Assembly (NCBI GenBank): GCA_001938995.1
Contig: MKZN01000012.1
Location: 1-64,000 of the forward strand
Direction: 5' to 3'
From: Bacillus pumilus
GTDB taxonomy: Bacteria; Bacillota; Bacilli; Bacillales; Bacillaceae
Length of the DNA: 64,000 nt
Under the pieces are notes generated by a model. That model was not told the DNA's origin. It ran no database searches and was given only the letters and a program-made list of their open reading frames with translations. Shown in pieces: positions 25,968-34,660 of the stretch (position 1 is the stretch's first letter; the number at the start of each line of letters is the position of its first letter). Position numbers and translations under genes: made by a program.

Positions 25968-27224
25968 ATGAAAATCAATATTGGACAAATTATCAAGCTC
26001 TATCGTTATAAACAAAAAATGACCCAATCCGAATTGGCAGAAGGGATTTGTTCTGTCTCTCATTTAAGTAAAATTGAAAATGGCTCAAAAGAGGCCAATC
26101 AAGATACGATCAATCTACTGCTCGAAAGGCTTGGCATCAGTCAGGAGACACTTTCCCAAAAGGCGCGTCACCTGCTTTCATTGCTTGATGATTTTCAAAT
26201 GAACATGTATTTTTATGCGCTGGATCAGGCTGAACAAAATGCAGAAATGATCATTCATCACGAGGAACAATTCTTTTCACTAGATTTAGGTATTCAATAT
26301 CATTTGTCCTTATTTCAATTTTATTTATTAACTGAAAAGCAGCCGCTTGCTTTAAAAACACACCGCGTGCTCAAAAAGTTTGAAAAAACCTTTATTGAAA
26401 CGGAAAAAGAGACGTTTGAATATCTAGATGGGATCCACCACATTAAAAATGGGCAGCTAGAAGAAGGGCTGAAAAGACTTGAAAGCTGCTTTTCTTACGC
26501 TTCTGTTGAACAAAGTGACCTTTATTATCACTATGCAAAAGCGCTTGGAAACATAGGGCGTCTTGGTGATGCGCTAGAGGCGACACATCAAGCGATGGAC
26601 TTATACAGGCAAAAGAATAACTTCAAACGGATCATCCACTGTACACTCATTCATGGCGTGATCTCACTAGAATTAAAAGCATTCCAAACAGCTAAAACCT
26701 ATTTAAAAGAAGTGATTTTGCATACTTCGCTTCATCCTGATGCTTTTATTAAAATGACGGCTTACTTTTATTATGGGGTTCTCTTAAAACGTGAAGGTGA
26801 TTTTGCATCAGCTGTGCCTTTTTTACTAGATTCACTCAATTACTTTAATCAAGAACAGATAGAAGATCGTTACTGTGAAACGCTGTATGAAATTGCGACA
26901 CTTTATGCTGAATATGATCAGAAAAAGGCACTTCCTTACATACACGAACTGTTAAAACAGCCACGTGTTCAGCCCAATTGTTTATATATGATTAAAATCT
27001 ATAAATTGATGATCGAGGAGAACCCTCCTGATTTAAAAACATATTTAGTCGAGGCTGCCATTCCTTACTTTGAAAATAACGGGCTCCATAGCGAATATCT
27101 ATTTGCTCTAAGGATCCTGCTCTCTTATGCGGCTTCCCAGCTTGATCAGCATGAGTTTAACTCCTATACCGAGAAGCTGCTCCGCCACTTAGCATCCTAT
27201 GTACCCTATTACAAAAAAGCATGA
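25968..27224 (+). CDS. RRNPP-family regulator (HTH plus TPR; PlcR/NprR/Rap-like)
   Basis: A 418-residue protein with an N-terminal Xre-type helix-turn-helix (about residues 5-60: QKMTQSELAEGICSVSHLSK) and about 350 residues of helical TPR-like repeats (for example YYHYAKALGNIGRLGDAL). This is the layout of peptide-pheromone receptors such as PlcR and NprR. No signal-peptide gene follows: the terminator overlaps the stop codon, and the next gene is convergent. It may therefore answer a peptide encoded elsewhere or none. ATG at 25968 is 12 bases after GGGAGG; TTG at 25944 is a weaker alternative start. Confidence 0.8.
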   Translation: MKINIGQIIKLYRYKQKMTQSELAEGICSVSHLSKIENGSKEANQDTINLLLERLGISQETLSQKARHLLSLLDDFQMNMYFYALDQAEQNAEMIIHHEEQFFSLDLGIQYHLSLFQFYLLTEKQPLALKTHRVLKKFEKTFIETEKETFEYLDGIHHIKNGQLEEGLKRLESCFSYASVEQSDLYYHYAKALGNIGRLGDALEATHQAMDLYRQKNNFKRIIHCTLIHGVISLELKAFQTAKTYLKEVILHTSLHPDAFIKMTAYFYYGVLLKREGDFASAVPFLLDSLNYFNQEQIEDRYCETLYEIATLYAEYDQKKALPYIHELLKQPRVQPNCLYMIKIYKLMIEENPPDLKTYLVEAAIPYFENNGLHSEYLFALRILLSYAASQLDQHEFNSYTEKLLRHLASYVPYYKKA

Positions 27225-27252
27225 CCTTCTGCCGATCGAAGGTCATGCTTTT
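27215..27252. terminator. Bidirectional terminator overlapping the regulator stop codon
   Basis: A perfect 15-bp stem (27215-27229 with 27238-27252), A/T tracts on both sides; the stop codon 27222-27224 lies in the left arm. It also serves the convergent DCC-like gene. Confidence 0.9.
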
Positions 27253-27261
27253 CTCTATTGG

Positions 27262-27729
27262 TTAGATGGTCTTTTGTTGATCTCGATCAGGACGGGTGAC
27301 TTGTTCGACAGATTGAATATACCGTTTCTTTGCGAAATAATCGTACGCATGTTGTCCGATGCCAAGCCAGATGCTGAGTGCAAGAAATGGGACCGTCCCC
27401 CACAATGCAGGGATGTTGCACGCAATACGCAACCAAGTATAAATCCCTGAATTTTTTTGATTTTTGGCTAAGGTAATAGAAACAATTCGTTTTTCTGCCT
27501 TTTCTTCACTGATTTTATTTAACCGTAGAAGTTGTGACTGTCTAAATGATTCGAAGTGAATTCGGTTCTTCCAATCGAGTGTTTTCAACCAATCAATCAT
27601 CTTTGCACATGCTGGGCTTTGTCCATCGTAAAATACAAGTAGCCTAAGTGATTTAATTGAACGCTGTTCTCTTTTTTTTGATTCAGCCAGCTTCTTTTTT
27701 TCTTGATCAAGATAAATGATTTTTTTCAT
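27262..27729 (-). CDS. DCC-family (DUF393) thiol-oxidoreductase-like protein lacking one active-site Cys
   Basis: A 155-residue protein with the DUF393/DCC thioredoxin-like motif. The normal sequence is YDGxCPxC; here it is FYDGQSPAC (about residues 33-41), so the first Cys is Ser. The remaining part has a hydrophobic helix (about 108-128, containing PALWGTVPFLALSIWLG) as in family members. With one Cys it cannot do classical disulfide exchange alone. The N-terminus is unusually long and lysine-rich. Function is unknown. It converges with the RRNPP regulator. Confidence 0.72.
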   Translation of the reverse strand: MKKIIYLDQEKKKLAESKKREQRSIKSLRLLVFYDGQSPACAKMIDWLKTLDWKNRIHFESFRQSQLLRLNKISEEKAEKRIVSITLAKNQKNSGIYTWLRIACNIPALWGTVPFLALSIWLGIGQHAYDYFAKKRYIQSVEQVTRPDRDQQKTI

Positions 27730-28026
27730 AGGTTTACCGCCAGTCCTTTTCCGTCATTTGTTTTTTAGTTCGTTCAAAGGAGATTACAACTAGATTACTA
27801 TAGTTGCTGGGCCTCTTGTATTGGGAAAAAGCAACCCGACGTGCGTTATATGAGCCTTTAGATAAGGGCAAAAATGATGATTTCATGGCTTATATGAGGT
27901 TTTTCAACTAAAACTGGTTGGGAAAATCGTGGTGCTTTGCGGTTTAATGCGGGATTCGATAGATTTCTGCGGTTTTTCTACATCTTTATGCGGTGTTTTG
28001 TAGGTAAAACGCAAAAACAAGATAAA
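27730..28026. other. Gene-poor spacer with repeated TGCGG words
   Basis: No reading frame with a ribosome site was found. The pentamer TGCGG occurs at 27938, 27948, 27968 and 27989, spaced 10, 20 and 21 bp, and again at 28044 within the terminator loop. TTATATGAGCC near 27850 and GGCTTATATGA near 27888 form an imperfect inverted repeat. Function is unknown; part may be 5' leader of the DCC-like gene. Confidence 0.4.
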
Positions 28027-28062
28027 AAAAGACTACTTCCCATTGCGGTAAAGTAGTCTTTT
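28027..28062 (-). terminator. Terminator of the thioredoxin-like gene
   Basis: A perfect 12-bp stem AAAAGACTACTT/AAGTAGTCTTTT followed by T residues on the minus strand. Confidence 0.88.
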
Positions 28063-28065
28063 GGT

Positions 28066-28614
28066 TTATATTTTTTCCAAAACTTCTACAATTTCTTTCT
28101 CAATATCTTTCCATAAGTAACGATCTGTCGTATAGTGACGTGCGGCTTCTTTCGCGAATACCTCAAAAGCTGCTTCAAAATCTGAGGCACCTTTCTCTGG
28201 TTTTTTCTCGTCGACAAAGCGCTGTGCCTCTTTTGAGCGTGGCCCCCATTGTCCTACTTCATTCCCATCTTGATCAATGATCACGATAATAGGAATAGAT
28301 CTTGCGGTCCCGTTCGTTAAATACTGATCCATGAGGTCTAGATGCTCGTCCCGAATGAAATAGCGCACATCAATCAGTGCTTCATTGGCAATACGCATGA
28401 AAATCGGTACATTCACCATTGCATCCCCGCACCAATCAGCCGTAATAACAAGTGCTCTTAGCTTTTCCTTCTGCATTCGCTGAAGCAGCTCTTTTTCTTT
28501 TTGATGAATTGCGTACTGGTTGTACACAGTCAATAAGTTTTCACGGTTTTTCCCCATGTTGTGTACATATGTACGTTCCGTTAGTCCCTTTGCAAACCAT
28601 TCATTTAATGTCAT
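28066..28614 (-). CDS. Thioredoxin-fold protein with WCGDA active-site variant
   Basis: A 182-residue cytoplasmic thioredoxin-like protein. The position of the CxxC motif reads ADWCGDAMVNVP (about residues 58-69), so only the first Cys is present; the cis-Pro loop is ARSIPIIVIID (about 104-114). Related Bacillus proteins carry the WCGD stretch and are annotated simply as thioredoxin family. A single Cys would permit mixed disulfides or peroxidase-like chemistry but not dithiol exchange. ATG at 28614 follows GGGGG by eight bases. Function is unknown. Confidence 0.8.
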   Translation of the reverse strand: MTLNEWFAKGLTERTYVHNMGKNRENLLTVYNQYAIHQKEKELLQRMQKEKLRALVITADWCGDAMVNVPIFMRIANEALIDVRYFIRDEHLDLMDQYLTNGTARSIPIIVIIDQDGNEVGQWGPRSKEAQRFVDEKKPEKGASDFEAAFEVFAKEAARHYTTDRYLWKDIEKEIVEVLEKI

Positions 28615-28667
28615 CCTAACATCCCCCTTTACCTTTCAACTTTACCACTTTTTCTATTCTTTTGTCT

Positions 28668-28703
28668 AAAAAACCTTCACCTAGTGAAAGGTAAAGGTTT
28701 TTT
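28668..28703 (-). terminator. Terminator of mprF, overlapping its stop
   Basis: A 14-bp stem AAAAAACCTTCACC/GGTAAAGGTTTTTT with one mismatch. The mprF stop codon (28677-28679) is in the stem. Confidence 0.85.
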
Positions 28704-31277
28704 GAGTTCATGACATTGAGTTCGATGTGGGTCCATCCCGATCAGTTTGGTGACAAGCACCATCGTGACAGGCAATGATGTATTCTTTTTATACGCTAAG
28801 TATTTCCCTCGCCATTCAGGTTTGTATTTTTGTTTAAATGACCGTAAACCGCTGAAACTATACATATATCTCACATTATTGAAGATGACACTCGCCATAC
28901 GTTCTGTGAGGAAAGACTGGTGGAATGTGCCCACATTCGACAGTGGTGCCATTCCCATATTAAAAGATTTATAGCCTTTCTCTTTCGCCCATTGAAACAG
29001 GTGGATAAAGAGCGCATCCATCATCCCATTCGGGGCATCATGTATGTGACGCATTAAGTCAACGGAAATCTCACCTTTTTGATACATGGGCATTAACGAC
29101 ACAAAGGAAATCATCTGTCCTTGTTTATCTTTTAATATCGCTATGGGTGCTTTTTGCAAGTAATTTTCATGAAAGTAGCCAAGTGAAAATCCCTTTTCTT
29201 TTTTCTTCCCAAGCCAGCTATCGGATATATGGTTTAACTTGGAGACAAATTCTTCAGAAAAAGGCGGTTCCACCATCTCGAATGTATAGCCCTCTCGCTC
29301 AAATTTATTCGCGACAGCTCGTAAATTTGATTTTTTCTTACCTGAAAGGGAAAACGTTTTTAGATCGACCACGGCTTCTTCCCCAAGCTTAAAGAAGTGA
29401 AAGCCTAGATCGTGATAGAGGGCCATCCCCTCGCGTTCTACTTGATAAAAGGCCACGCGGTAGCCAGCTTTTTCAGTCTGTTGCAGAAACTCCTCAAGCA
29501 CAAGCGGGTAAGATGCTTTACGACCTGACGGGTCACCTAGCACGATCACGCATCGACCGATTCGTCCAAACTGAAGCATGGCCTCTCCATCACTTGAGTA
29601 AAACAGCTTTTTATCTCCTAAAAAACCAAGATGACTCAGTGCATTTCCTCCCTTTTCTTCTAGAAACGTTTTTAATCGTTGTTCATCCGCTTCCTCACCA
29701 ATTGGGAAAGCCTTTTTATTAAAAATCAATTTACTCATGAAGAAAAAAAGCGGTACACCAATCAATGCAATCATACTCGCCATCGTAATATGGCGTTCAT
29801 TATGTACCAAATAATCCTGGCTTAGGAAATGGCCAATTTTCGACCATATAAAGTTACCTATGACATGATAATTAAATAGAACTAGTAAATACCCAGCTAC
29901 AGCTGAGACAAATTGATACAAAGAATAAGGCGCCTGCTGCTTCACAAATTGATTGCGAAGTGAAAAGAACACAACCATCATAACCGGCAGAATGAAAATC
30001 AAGCTAAGGTTAAAGCCTTTCAGCAAGGTAAACACAAAACCACCAGCTAGAGAAATCATCGTCAAAACGTAAGATCGCTTTGTTCTTTTATACACTTCAA
30101 TAGACAGAATCATAAGAATAATGCCGAACATTAAAGATAGGCCATTAAATCCTGATAACAGAAAACGAGGAATGCTTGTAATCACACCTAAGCGGTCGAC
30201 AGGAAGGACAACAGAAGCCATAATGAGCAGTCCGCTTCCAATCGTTAAAATGGATAAAGATCCGTATAATAATCGAATTAAAAGGGCTCTGTGCAAAATC
30301 ATTAAGACGTTCGTTGTTTCAATGGCAGGTGCCATTCTCGGGTTTCCTTCAAGTCGTCTGAAGGTGGTCCCCGTTAAATCGTATGCTGCGAGACACAGCC
30401 CCAGGATAAACGGAAAGATTGAGTACACAAAGCGGTACAAAACAAGCGCCGTCAGCACCATTTCTTGATCGAAACCAATAGATTGCATACTGAGTAAAAA
30501 GATCAGGTCAAACGAACCAAATCCGCCCGGTACCATACTAATTAACCCACCGATGGATGCTATGGCGAACACACCTAAGACAATGAGCACATCGACATTC
30601 ATCCCCATTGAGACGACCGCCATATACATAACAAGACCAGCTGCCAGCCATTCTATAAACGATGCACCAATATAGGCATAAATCGGGTGTTTTAGCCCAT
30701 TTTCACTACCTTGAATTGAGTTTTTGCGAATCGAAGCCATTATGATGTAAATTGGGACGATACAGGCAAAAATAATGACAAATGCCCATAGCCAAGGCTC
30801 CTGACTAATAATACTTTCAACAGGGAGAACCCTAATCAATATCAAATCACTGAAAATGGATAAACCCAAGAGGGCAGAAGATGTTAAAAGAGCAATGCCT
30901 TTCAGCAATTTTTTAGTATCGGATATGTACTCCTTATATAAAAGTGTTCTGAGCCCTGCTCCTGATAGACCTCCAAATCCAAGGACGCTATTAAAAGAGT
31001 TGGCAATCCATGAGATGCGTATCGTTTTCCAGCCGCTGATCGGCATTTGAAGACTTTTCCTTAAAATCAAATCATATAGAGACATAGATAAAACGGCGAC
31101 AAGTCCAAGAAAGAGAAGAATCAATAAGTCCATTCGGTTTAAGCTGTCAATGATATAAAAGGTCTTTTTTATGGAGAGACCGCTTAGCTCCTGCTTGGCG
31201 ACAAAAATCAATACAAGGATGATCACGATCGGAAAAAGCATTTTTAAGATCATGATTCCCATTTTTTTGTTCCACAT
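28677..31277 (-). CDS. mprF: MprF, phosphatidylglycerol lysyltransferase and flippase
   Basis: An 866-residue bifunctional membrane enzyme. The N-terminal part (about residues 1-510) has around 14 helices and flips the product; the C-terminal cytosolic DUF2156 domain (about 525-850) transfers lysine from Lys-tRNA to phosphatidylglycerol. Typical stretches are VPGGFGSFDLIFLLSMQ in the flippase and MALYHDLGFHFFKLGEEAVVDL in the synthase. Adding lysine lowers surface charge and protects against cationic peptides and daptomycin. It corresponds to yfiX of B. subtilis. ATG at 31277 follows GTTGGGGGAAAC; monocistronic. Confidence 0.95.
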   Translation of the reverse strand: MWNKKMGIMILKMLFPIVIILVLIFVAKQELSGLSIKKTFYIIDSLNRMDLLILLFLGLVAVLSMSLYDLILRKSLQMPISGWKTIRISWIANSFNSVLGFGGLSGAGLRTLLYKEYISDTKKLLKGIALLTSSALLGLSIFSDLILIRVLPVESIISQEPWLWAFVIIFACIVPIYIIMASIRKNSIQGSENGLKHPIYAYIGASFIEWLAAGLVMYMAVVSMGMNVDVLIVLGVFAIASIGGLISMVPGGFGSFDLIFLLSMQSIGFDQEMVLTALVLYRFVYSIFPFILGLCLAAYDLTGTTFRRLEGNPRMAPAIETTNVLMILHRALLIRLLYGSLSILTIGSGLLIMASVVLPVDRLGVITSIPRFLLSGFNGLSLMFGIILMILSIEVYKRTKRSYVLTMISLAGGFVFTLLKGFNLSLIFILPVMMVVFFSLRNQFVKQQAPYSLYQFVSAVAGYLLVLFNYHVIGNFIWSKIGHFLSQDYLVHNERHITMASMIALIGVPLFFFMSKLIFNKKAFPIGEEADEQRLKTFLEEKGGNALSHLGFLGDKKLFYSSDGEAMLQFGRIGRCVIVLGDPSGRKASYPLVLEEFLQQTEKAGYRVAFYQVEREGMALYHDLGFHFFKLGEEAVVDLKTFSLSGKKKSNLRAVANKFEREGYTFEMVEPPFSEEFVSKLNHISDSWLGKKKEKGFSLGYFHENYLQKAPIAILKDKQGQMISFVSLMPMYQKGEISVDLMRHIHDAPNGMMDALFIHLFQWAKEKGYKSFNMGMAPLSNVGTFHQSFLTERMASVIFNNVRYMYSFSGLRSFKQKYKPEWRGKYLAYKKNTSLPVTMVLVTKLIGMDPHRTQCHELKKPLPFTR

Positions 31278-31440
31278 GTTTCCCCCAACTTTCTAGGTTG
31301 CATATTTTAACCGAAGATTATTATACAACAAATACCACTTGATTCATTCAGTTTTCTATTCAATAGCTTGATGATGCTTTCATTTAGAAGTGAAAATCAG
31401 TAATATAAAGACAAGAGCCGCTTAAAGGAAGTGAACAAGC

Positions 31441-31920
31441 GTGGAATATAATATTCATGACACCACCGTACTAAAAGAGGAAATTCTATCTCCAGAGGAA
31501 AAAAAGACATGGGTGCTCTATATGAAAGTCCTCACTGCAGCAGGTCTAGGAGATGTTTCAGAATGGATGAAGCTTGATATGAGTATGCCGCAGATGAAGG
31601 TGCTCATGCTTCTCAATAACCATGGCTCTCTCAAAGTATCCGAAATTGCTGAAAAAATGGGCGCTTCTTTGTCTAATATGACAGGTTTGCTTGATCGATT
31701 AGAGCAATCTCACTTTGTCGAGCGAAAGCATTCTGAGCGTGACCGACGAATCATTGTCGTAGAACTAACAGAGGAAGCCAAAAATATTTTCAGAAGTATT
31801 TATCAAAAAGGACACGAAAAAATTAAAAATTCACTACAACGGCTCAACGATGAAGAAAAAGAAAAAGTAAATGAAGGATTAGCCATTTTAGAAAAGGCAC
31901 TTCGTCCTGAACGTGGCTGA
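31441..31920 (+). CDS. MarR-family transcriptional regulator
   Basis: A 159-residue winged-helix regulator. The recognition region is SEIAEKMGASLSNMTGLLDRLE (the core of it at about 67-85) and the wing is ERKHSERDRRIIVVELT with the conserved D-R pair. It probably acts as a dimer. Its target is unknown; the neighbouring genes are a divergent mprF and a convergent small membrane protein, so it may control only itself or a distant gene. The start is GTG at 31441 after AAAGGAAG. It ends at an unusually long hairpin. Confidence 0.85.
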   Translation: MEYNIHDTTVLKEEILSPEEKKTWVLYMKVLTAAGLGDVSEWMKLDMSMPQMKVLMLLNNHGSLKVSEIAEKMGASLSNMTGLLDRLEQSHFVERKHSERDRRIIVVELTEEAKNIFRSIYQKGHEKIKNSLQRLNDEEKEKVNEGLAILEKALRPERG

Positions 31921-31923
31921 CAA

Positions 31924-31976
31924 AAGAGCAAATAAAAAAGACGATCACTGATGATCCGTCTTTTTTATTTGCTCTT
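31924..31976. terminator. Bidirectional terminator with perfect 20-bp stem
   Basis: Arms 31924-31943 and 31957-31976 are exact reverse complements, with a 13-base loop holding the stop codon of the minus-strand gene. It has long A and T tracts in both directions. It separates the MarR gene from the convergent membrane-protein gene. Confidence 0.9.
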
Positions 31977-32244
31977 GTCCTTGTTGATCTGATGATTGTA
32001 TGTCGTTTTTCCGGAAGAACTCTTGAATGACTTCCCTGTCATCCCATAATAGATAAGCTACACCGATGATGAGAAAAAAGATGCTGATCCATGTTCCACC
32101 AGGCAGCAGCTCTTCAAGTTCCTTAAAATTCCTTTCTTCTCCTATTGTTGTGCTATAGCGCATCTCGAAAAGAACATACTTTGCTAAATAAAAGAATGCC
32201 GCCATACAGATAAACATGGCACCTACAATTTTTCTACCAGACAT
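31945..32244 (-). CDS. Small two-helix membrane protein of unknown function
   Basis: A 99-residue protein with two membrane helices (about 5-24 and 50-69) and a polar, Gln/Lys-rich C-terminal tail, probably cytoplasmic. I do not recognise the family. ATG at 32244 is well supported by AAAGGAGTAGTCAT. It shares its terminator with the MarR gene. Two further small membrane-protein genes follow upstream on the same strand (55 and 168 residues), but the spacing of 74 bases or more argues for separate starts of transcription or a loose operon. Confidence 0.7.
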   Translation of the reverse strand: MSGRKIVGAMFICMAAFFYLAKYVLFEMRYSTTIGEERNFKELEELLPGGTWISIFFLIIGVAYLLWDDREVIQEFFRKNDIQSSDQQGQEQIKKTDHQ

Positions 32245-32318
32245 ATGACTACTCCTTTAAGACCGTTGTTTTTTTAAAATACATTCATTAGTAACTATCA
32301 ATCCCAATATAAACAAGC

Positions 32319-32486
32319 TCATGGCTTGCTTATGCTAAGCAACTTATCAATGAAAAGAAGAACAAAAAAGGCGATTGGCGGACCAATGATTAAATACAAA
32401 AAATTCCCAGGTATCATCATATCATAATAATAGAGAAATACAACCATCAACAAAAACATCACTGCATACTTGATAACACTCTTCAC
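32319..32486 (-). CDS. 55-residue hydrophobic membrane peptide (candidate gene)
   Basis: An open frame from GTG at 32486 encodes 55 residues with two hydrophobic stretches (about 5-20, VIKYAVMFLLMVVFLY, and 29-46, FLYLIIGPPIAFFVLLF) and a short basic end. The hydrophobic pattern and Pro/Gly turn between the helices look protein-like rather than random. The ribosome site (AAGGGATAGG) is moderate. It lies between two other small membrane-protein genes on the same strand. Function is unknown. Confidence 0.5.
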   Translation of the reverse strand: MKSVIKYAVMFLLMVVFLYYYDMMIPGNFLYLIIGPPIAFFVLLFIDKLLSISKP

Positions 32487-32549
32487 AACAACCTATCCCT
32501 TCTATATTGTCTCTCCTTCCCTCTATCAATAGTCGCTTTTCCACATGAC

Positions 32550-33056
32550 CTAAAGCGACCGCCCCATCGCCTTTCGCTCCCTCACAATCCAAGATGGACG
32601 AGACCTTTTTAGAGAGAGTGTATAACCGAACCCACTCTTTGACTGAAAGAAGATTTGGATGTAGAAAAATTGCAGATGATGAAGAAATACGACAATAAAA
32701 AGAATAGCGGATAGCGTGAGCAAAAAGACATCTGCCCCACCTTTTACGACTTCAGTCATAAAGTAGATGACAAAACAGATCATGAAGAGTTGTTCTAACC
32801 TTTGCACGATTCGTACAAAAACATGACCTGTTTTGGATAGATCTCCGGTTTGACGCTTTCTTATGTTTCTCGATTTATATAGCCAAAACACACTTTCTAA
32901 TAGATGATGAAAAATGATGAGGGCAGTGATGGCTATAAAAAGTAGAGATGGTTCAATTTGTAATTGTATGATGAAAGGAAACATGAAAGAATATAGTCCA
33001 ATAAATGCGTATTTCAAGGATAAGCGAAATAGTTCTTTTTCCACATGATTTTGCAT
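32550..33056 (-). CDS. Four-helix membrane protein of unknown function
   Basis: A 168-residue protein with four predicted membrane helices (about 12-30, 33-60, 86-107 and 110-135) and a basic cytoplasmic C-terminus rich in Arg and Ser. No family is recognised. ATG at 33056 is preceded by AGAGGTGAACATCA. No clear terminator was seen behind it before the small peptide gene at 32319-32486, so the three small membrane-protein genes may be transcribed together. Confidence 0.65.
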   Translation of the reverse strand: MQNHVEKELFRLSLKYAFIGLYSFMFPFIIQLQIEPSLLFIAITALIIFHHLLESVFWLYKSRNIRKRQTGDLSKTGHVFVRIVQRLEQLFMICFVIYFMTEVVKGGADVFLLTLSAILFIVVFLHHLQFFYIQIFFQSKSGFGYTLSLKRSRPSWIVRERKAMGRSL

Positions 33057-33186
33057 TGATGTTCACCTCTATATGTAATACGTCACTTGAACCGGATAGT
33101 TCCTTAAAATGTTCAGAAAATGGATGGAACACATTCTTTGATCATGTACAATAGATAGATCAATAGAAAAAGTGGAGTGTCTGTAC

Positions 33187-33516
33187 ATGATGATAACAAT
33201 TGTCCTTTTTTTATTAGCGGGTTTGGCTGAAATTGGCGGCGGCTACCTTGTCTGGCTGTGGCTGCGAGAAGCCAAACCGGTCAGCTATGGGATCGCTGGT
33301 AGTCTGATCTTGGTCGCTTATGGCGTCATCCCCACCTTCCAGCAGTTCCCGACCTTTGGGCGAGTTTATGCCGCCTATGGCGGTGTTTTTGTGATTCTTG
33401 CTGTTTTTTGGGGCTGGTGGGTCGATCGGAAAGCACCGGATCTGTATGACTGGCTGGGTGCTTTGATCTGTTTGGCCGGGGTGAGTATAATATTATTTGC
33501 TCCTCGCAGTTCATGA
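33187..33516 (+). CDS. YnfA-family (UPF0060) small membrane protein
   Basis: A 109-residue protein with four helices and the YnfA hallmarks [15 protein letters not shown] near the start and [10 protein letters not shown] in the third helix. YnfA proteins resemble small multidrug resistance (SMR) exporters, and some are reported to aid efflux. ATG at 33187 is nine bases after GGAG. Base composition is strikingly different: 36 of 60 bases are G or C in 33241-33300, against 21 of 60 at 33061-33120, so the gene may have been acquired. It converges on ycgT with a shared terminator. Confidence 0.85.
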   Translation: MMITIVLFLLAGLAEIGGGYLVWLWLREAKPVSYGIAGSLILVAYGVIPTFQQFPTFGRVYAAYGGVFVILAVFWGWWVDRKAPDLYDWLGALICLAGVSIILFAPRSS

Positions 33517-33530
33517 CATCACACACAGAA

Positions 33531-33559
33531 GAAGTGCTGCCACATGCGGGCAGCACTTC
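33531..33559. terminator. Bidirectional terminator ynfA-like / ycgT
   Basis: An 11-bp stem GAAGTGCTGCC/GGCAGCACTTC between convergent genes. Confidence 0.8.
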
Positions 33560-33577
33560 TTTGCTTGATTTGATGGT

Positions 33578-34618
33578 TTATCGAGATCCAGCTGTTTGTA
33601 ATTCCTTGTTTTTTTCTTTAAAGCGTTCATTATGTGAGGAGACGTACGCTACTTTTTCTGCTTCTGGTTCGATGTAAAGCTTTGCGCTATTAAGGGCATT
33701 CACGCCGTCCACAAACGTCCCTGCAATTAAGCGGACTTTGCTTTTATGTGTACATAAGTCGCCGACTGCATAGACGCCTGGTATATTCGTTTCCATTTTT
33801 TCGTTGACCTCGATCAGTCCCCATTCTCCCTGCTTCAGTCCCCATTCCGCTAGGACACTCAGATCACCTTTCATGCCGTGATTGACGATGACAGCATCTG
33901 TTTCAATCCGTTCGATCTCACCTGTCTCTAAATGCTGGATGGTGACAGCGTCGATCTTGTCTCCATGCCCATGAAGCTCCGTCAGTTCATGCGGTGTTAA
34001 AATTCGCGCGCAAGATGCCTTCATGTTTGCTACATTCTTCTCATGTCCACCAAACATATCTCGGCGATGCACAACCGTAACACTTTCAGCAATAGGGACA
34101 AGGGCATTTGCCCAATCAACAGCTGAGTCACCGCCCCCTGAAATGACCACTCGTTTGCCTGCAAATGTCTGGAGCTCCTGTACTGTATAATACAGGTTTG
34201 TCACCTCGTAACGATCTGCATGCTCGATTTCAAGTTTTCGTTGAACAGGAATGCCATGTCCCATCGCTAATATGAGGGTCTTCGTCAAATGACGATCACC
34301 ATTTTCAGCAGTCAACAGGATATGTCCATTTTCTAAACGTTCGAATTGCGTGATTTTTTGATTCAACGCAATCTCCGGTTCAAATGTTTTTGCCTGCGCC
34401 TCAAGTTGTTGAATGAGCTGCTCACCTCTTGTTGGCGGCAAACCGCCCACATCCCAAATGACCTTTTCCGGGTAGAGAAGGACTTTTCCGCCAAGGGTCT
34501 CGTTGTATTCAAGTACCTTCGTTTTCAAATCTCGCATCCCACTATAGAAAGCGGTGTACATGCCTGCTGGACCACCGCCAATAATGGTGACATCAAACAA
34601 TTCAAGCTGTTCTGTCAT
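33578..34618 (-). CDS. ycgT: Ferredoxin/flavodoxin-NADP reductase, thioredoxin-reductase-like (YcgT)
   Basis: A 346-residue FAD enzyme of the TrxR-like ferredoxin-NADP reductase type. FAD-binding [12 protein letters not shown] is near 14-25, NADP-binding [12 protein letters not shown] near 160-171, and the second FAD motif [11 protein letters not shown] near 287-297. The CxxC of true thioredoxin reductases is absent. A strong Fur box upstream points to YcgT rather than its paralogue YumC, since ycgT of B. subtilis is, to my memory, Fur-controlled. It should supply electrons to flavodoxin or ferredoxin under iron limitation. ATG at 34618 follows GGAGGGACTCAA. Confidence 0.88.
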   Translation of the reverse strand: MTEQLELFDVTIIGGGPAGMYTAFYSGMRDLKTKVLEYNETLGGKVLLYPEKVIWDVGGLPPTRGEQLIQQLEAQAKTFEPEIALNQKITQFERLENGHILLTAENGDRHLTKTLILAMGHGIPVQRKLEIEHADRYEVTNLYYTVQELQTFAGKRVVISGGGDSAVDWANALVPIAESVTVVHRRDMFGGHEKNVANMKASCARILTPHELTELHGHGDKIDAVTIQHLETGEIERIETDAVIVNHGMKGDLSVLAEWGLKQGEWGLIEVNEKMETNIPGVYAVGDLCTHKSKVRLIAGTFVDGVNALNSAKLYIEPEAEKVAYVSSHNERFKEKNKELQTAGSR

Positions 34619-34660
34619 TTGAGTCCCTCCATTTTCTCTTCGATCTATCTATTTAATATT

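Noticed and set aside
25796..25996. Minus-strand 66-codon frame as a pheromone precursor for the RRNPP regulator
   Set aside because: It overlaps the start of the regulator in antisense and shows no signal peptide or ribosome site.
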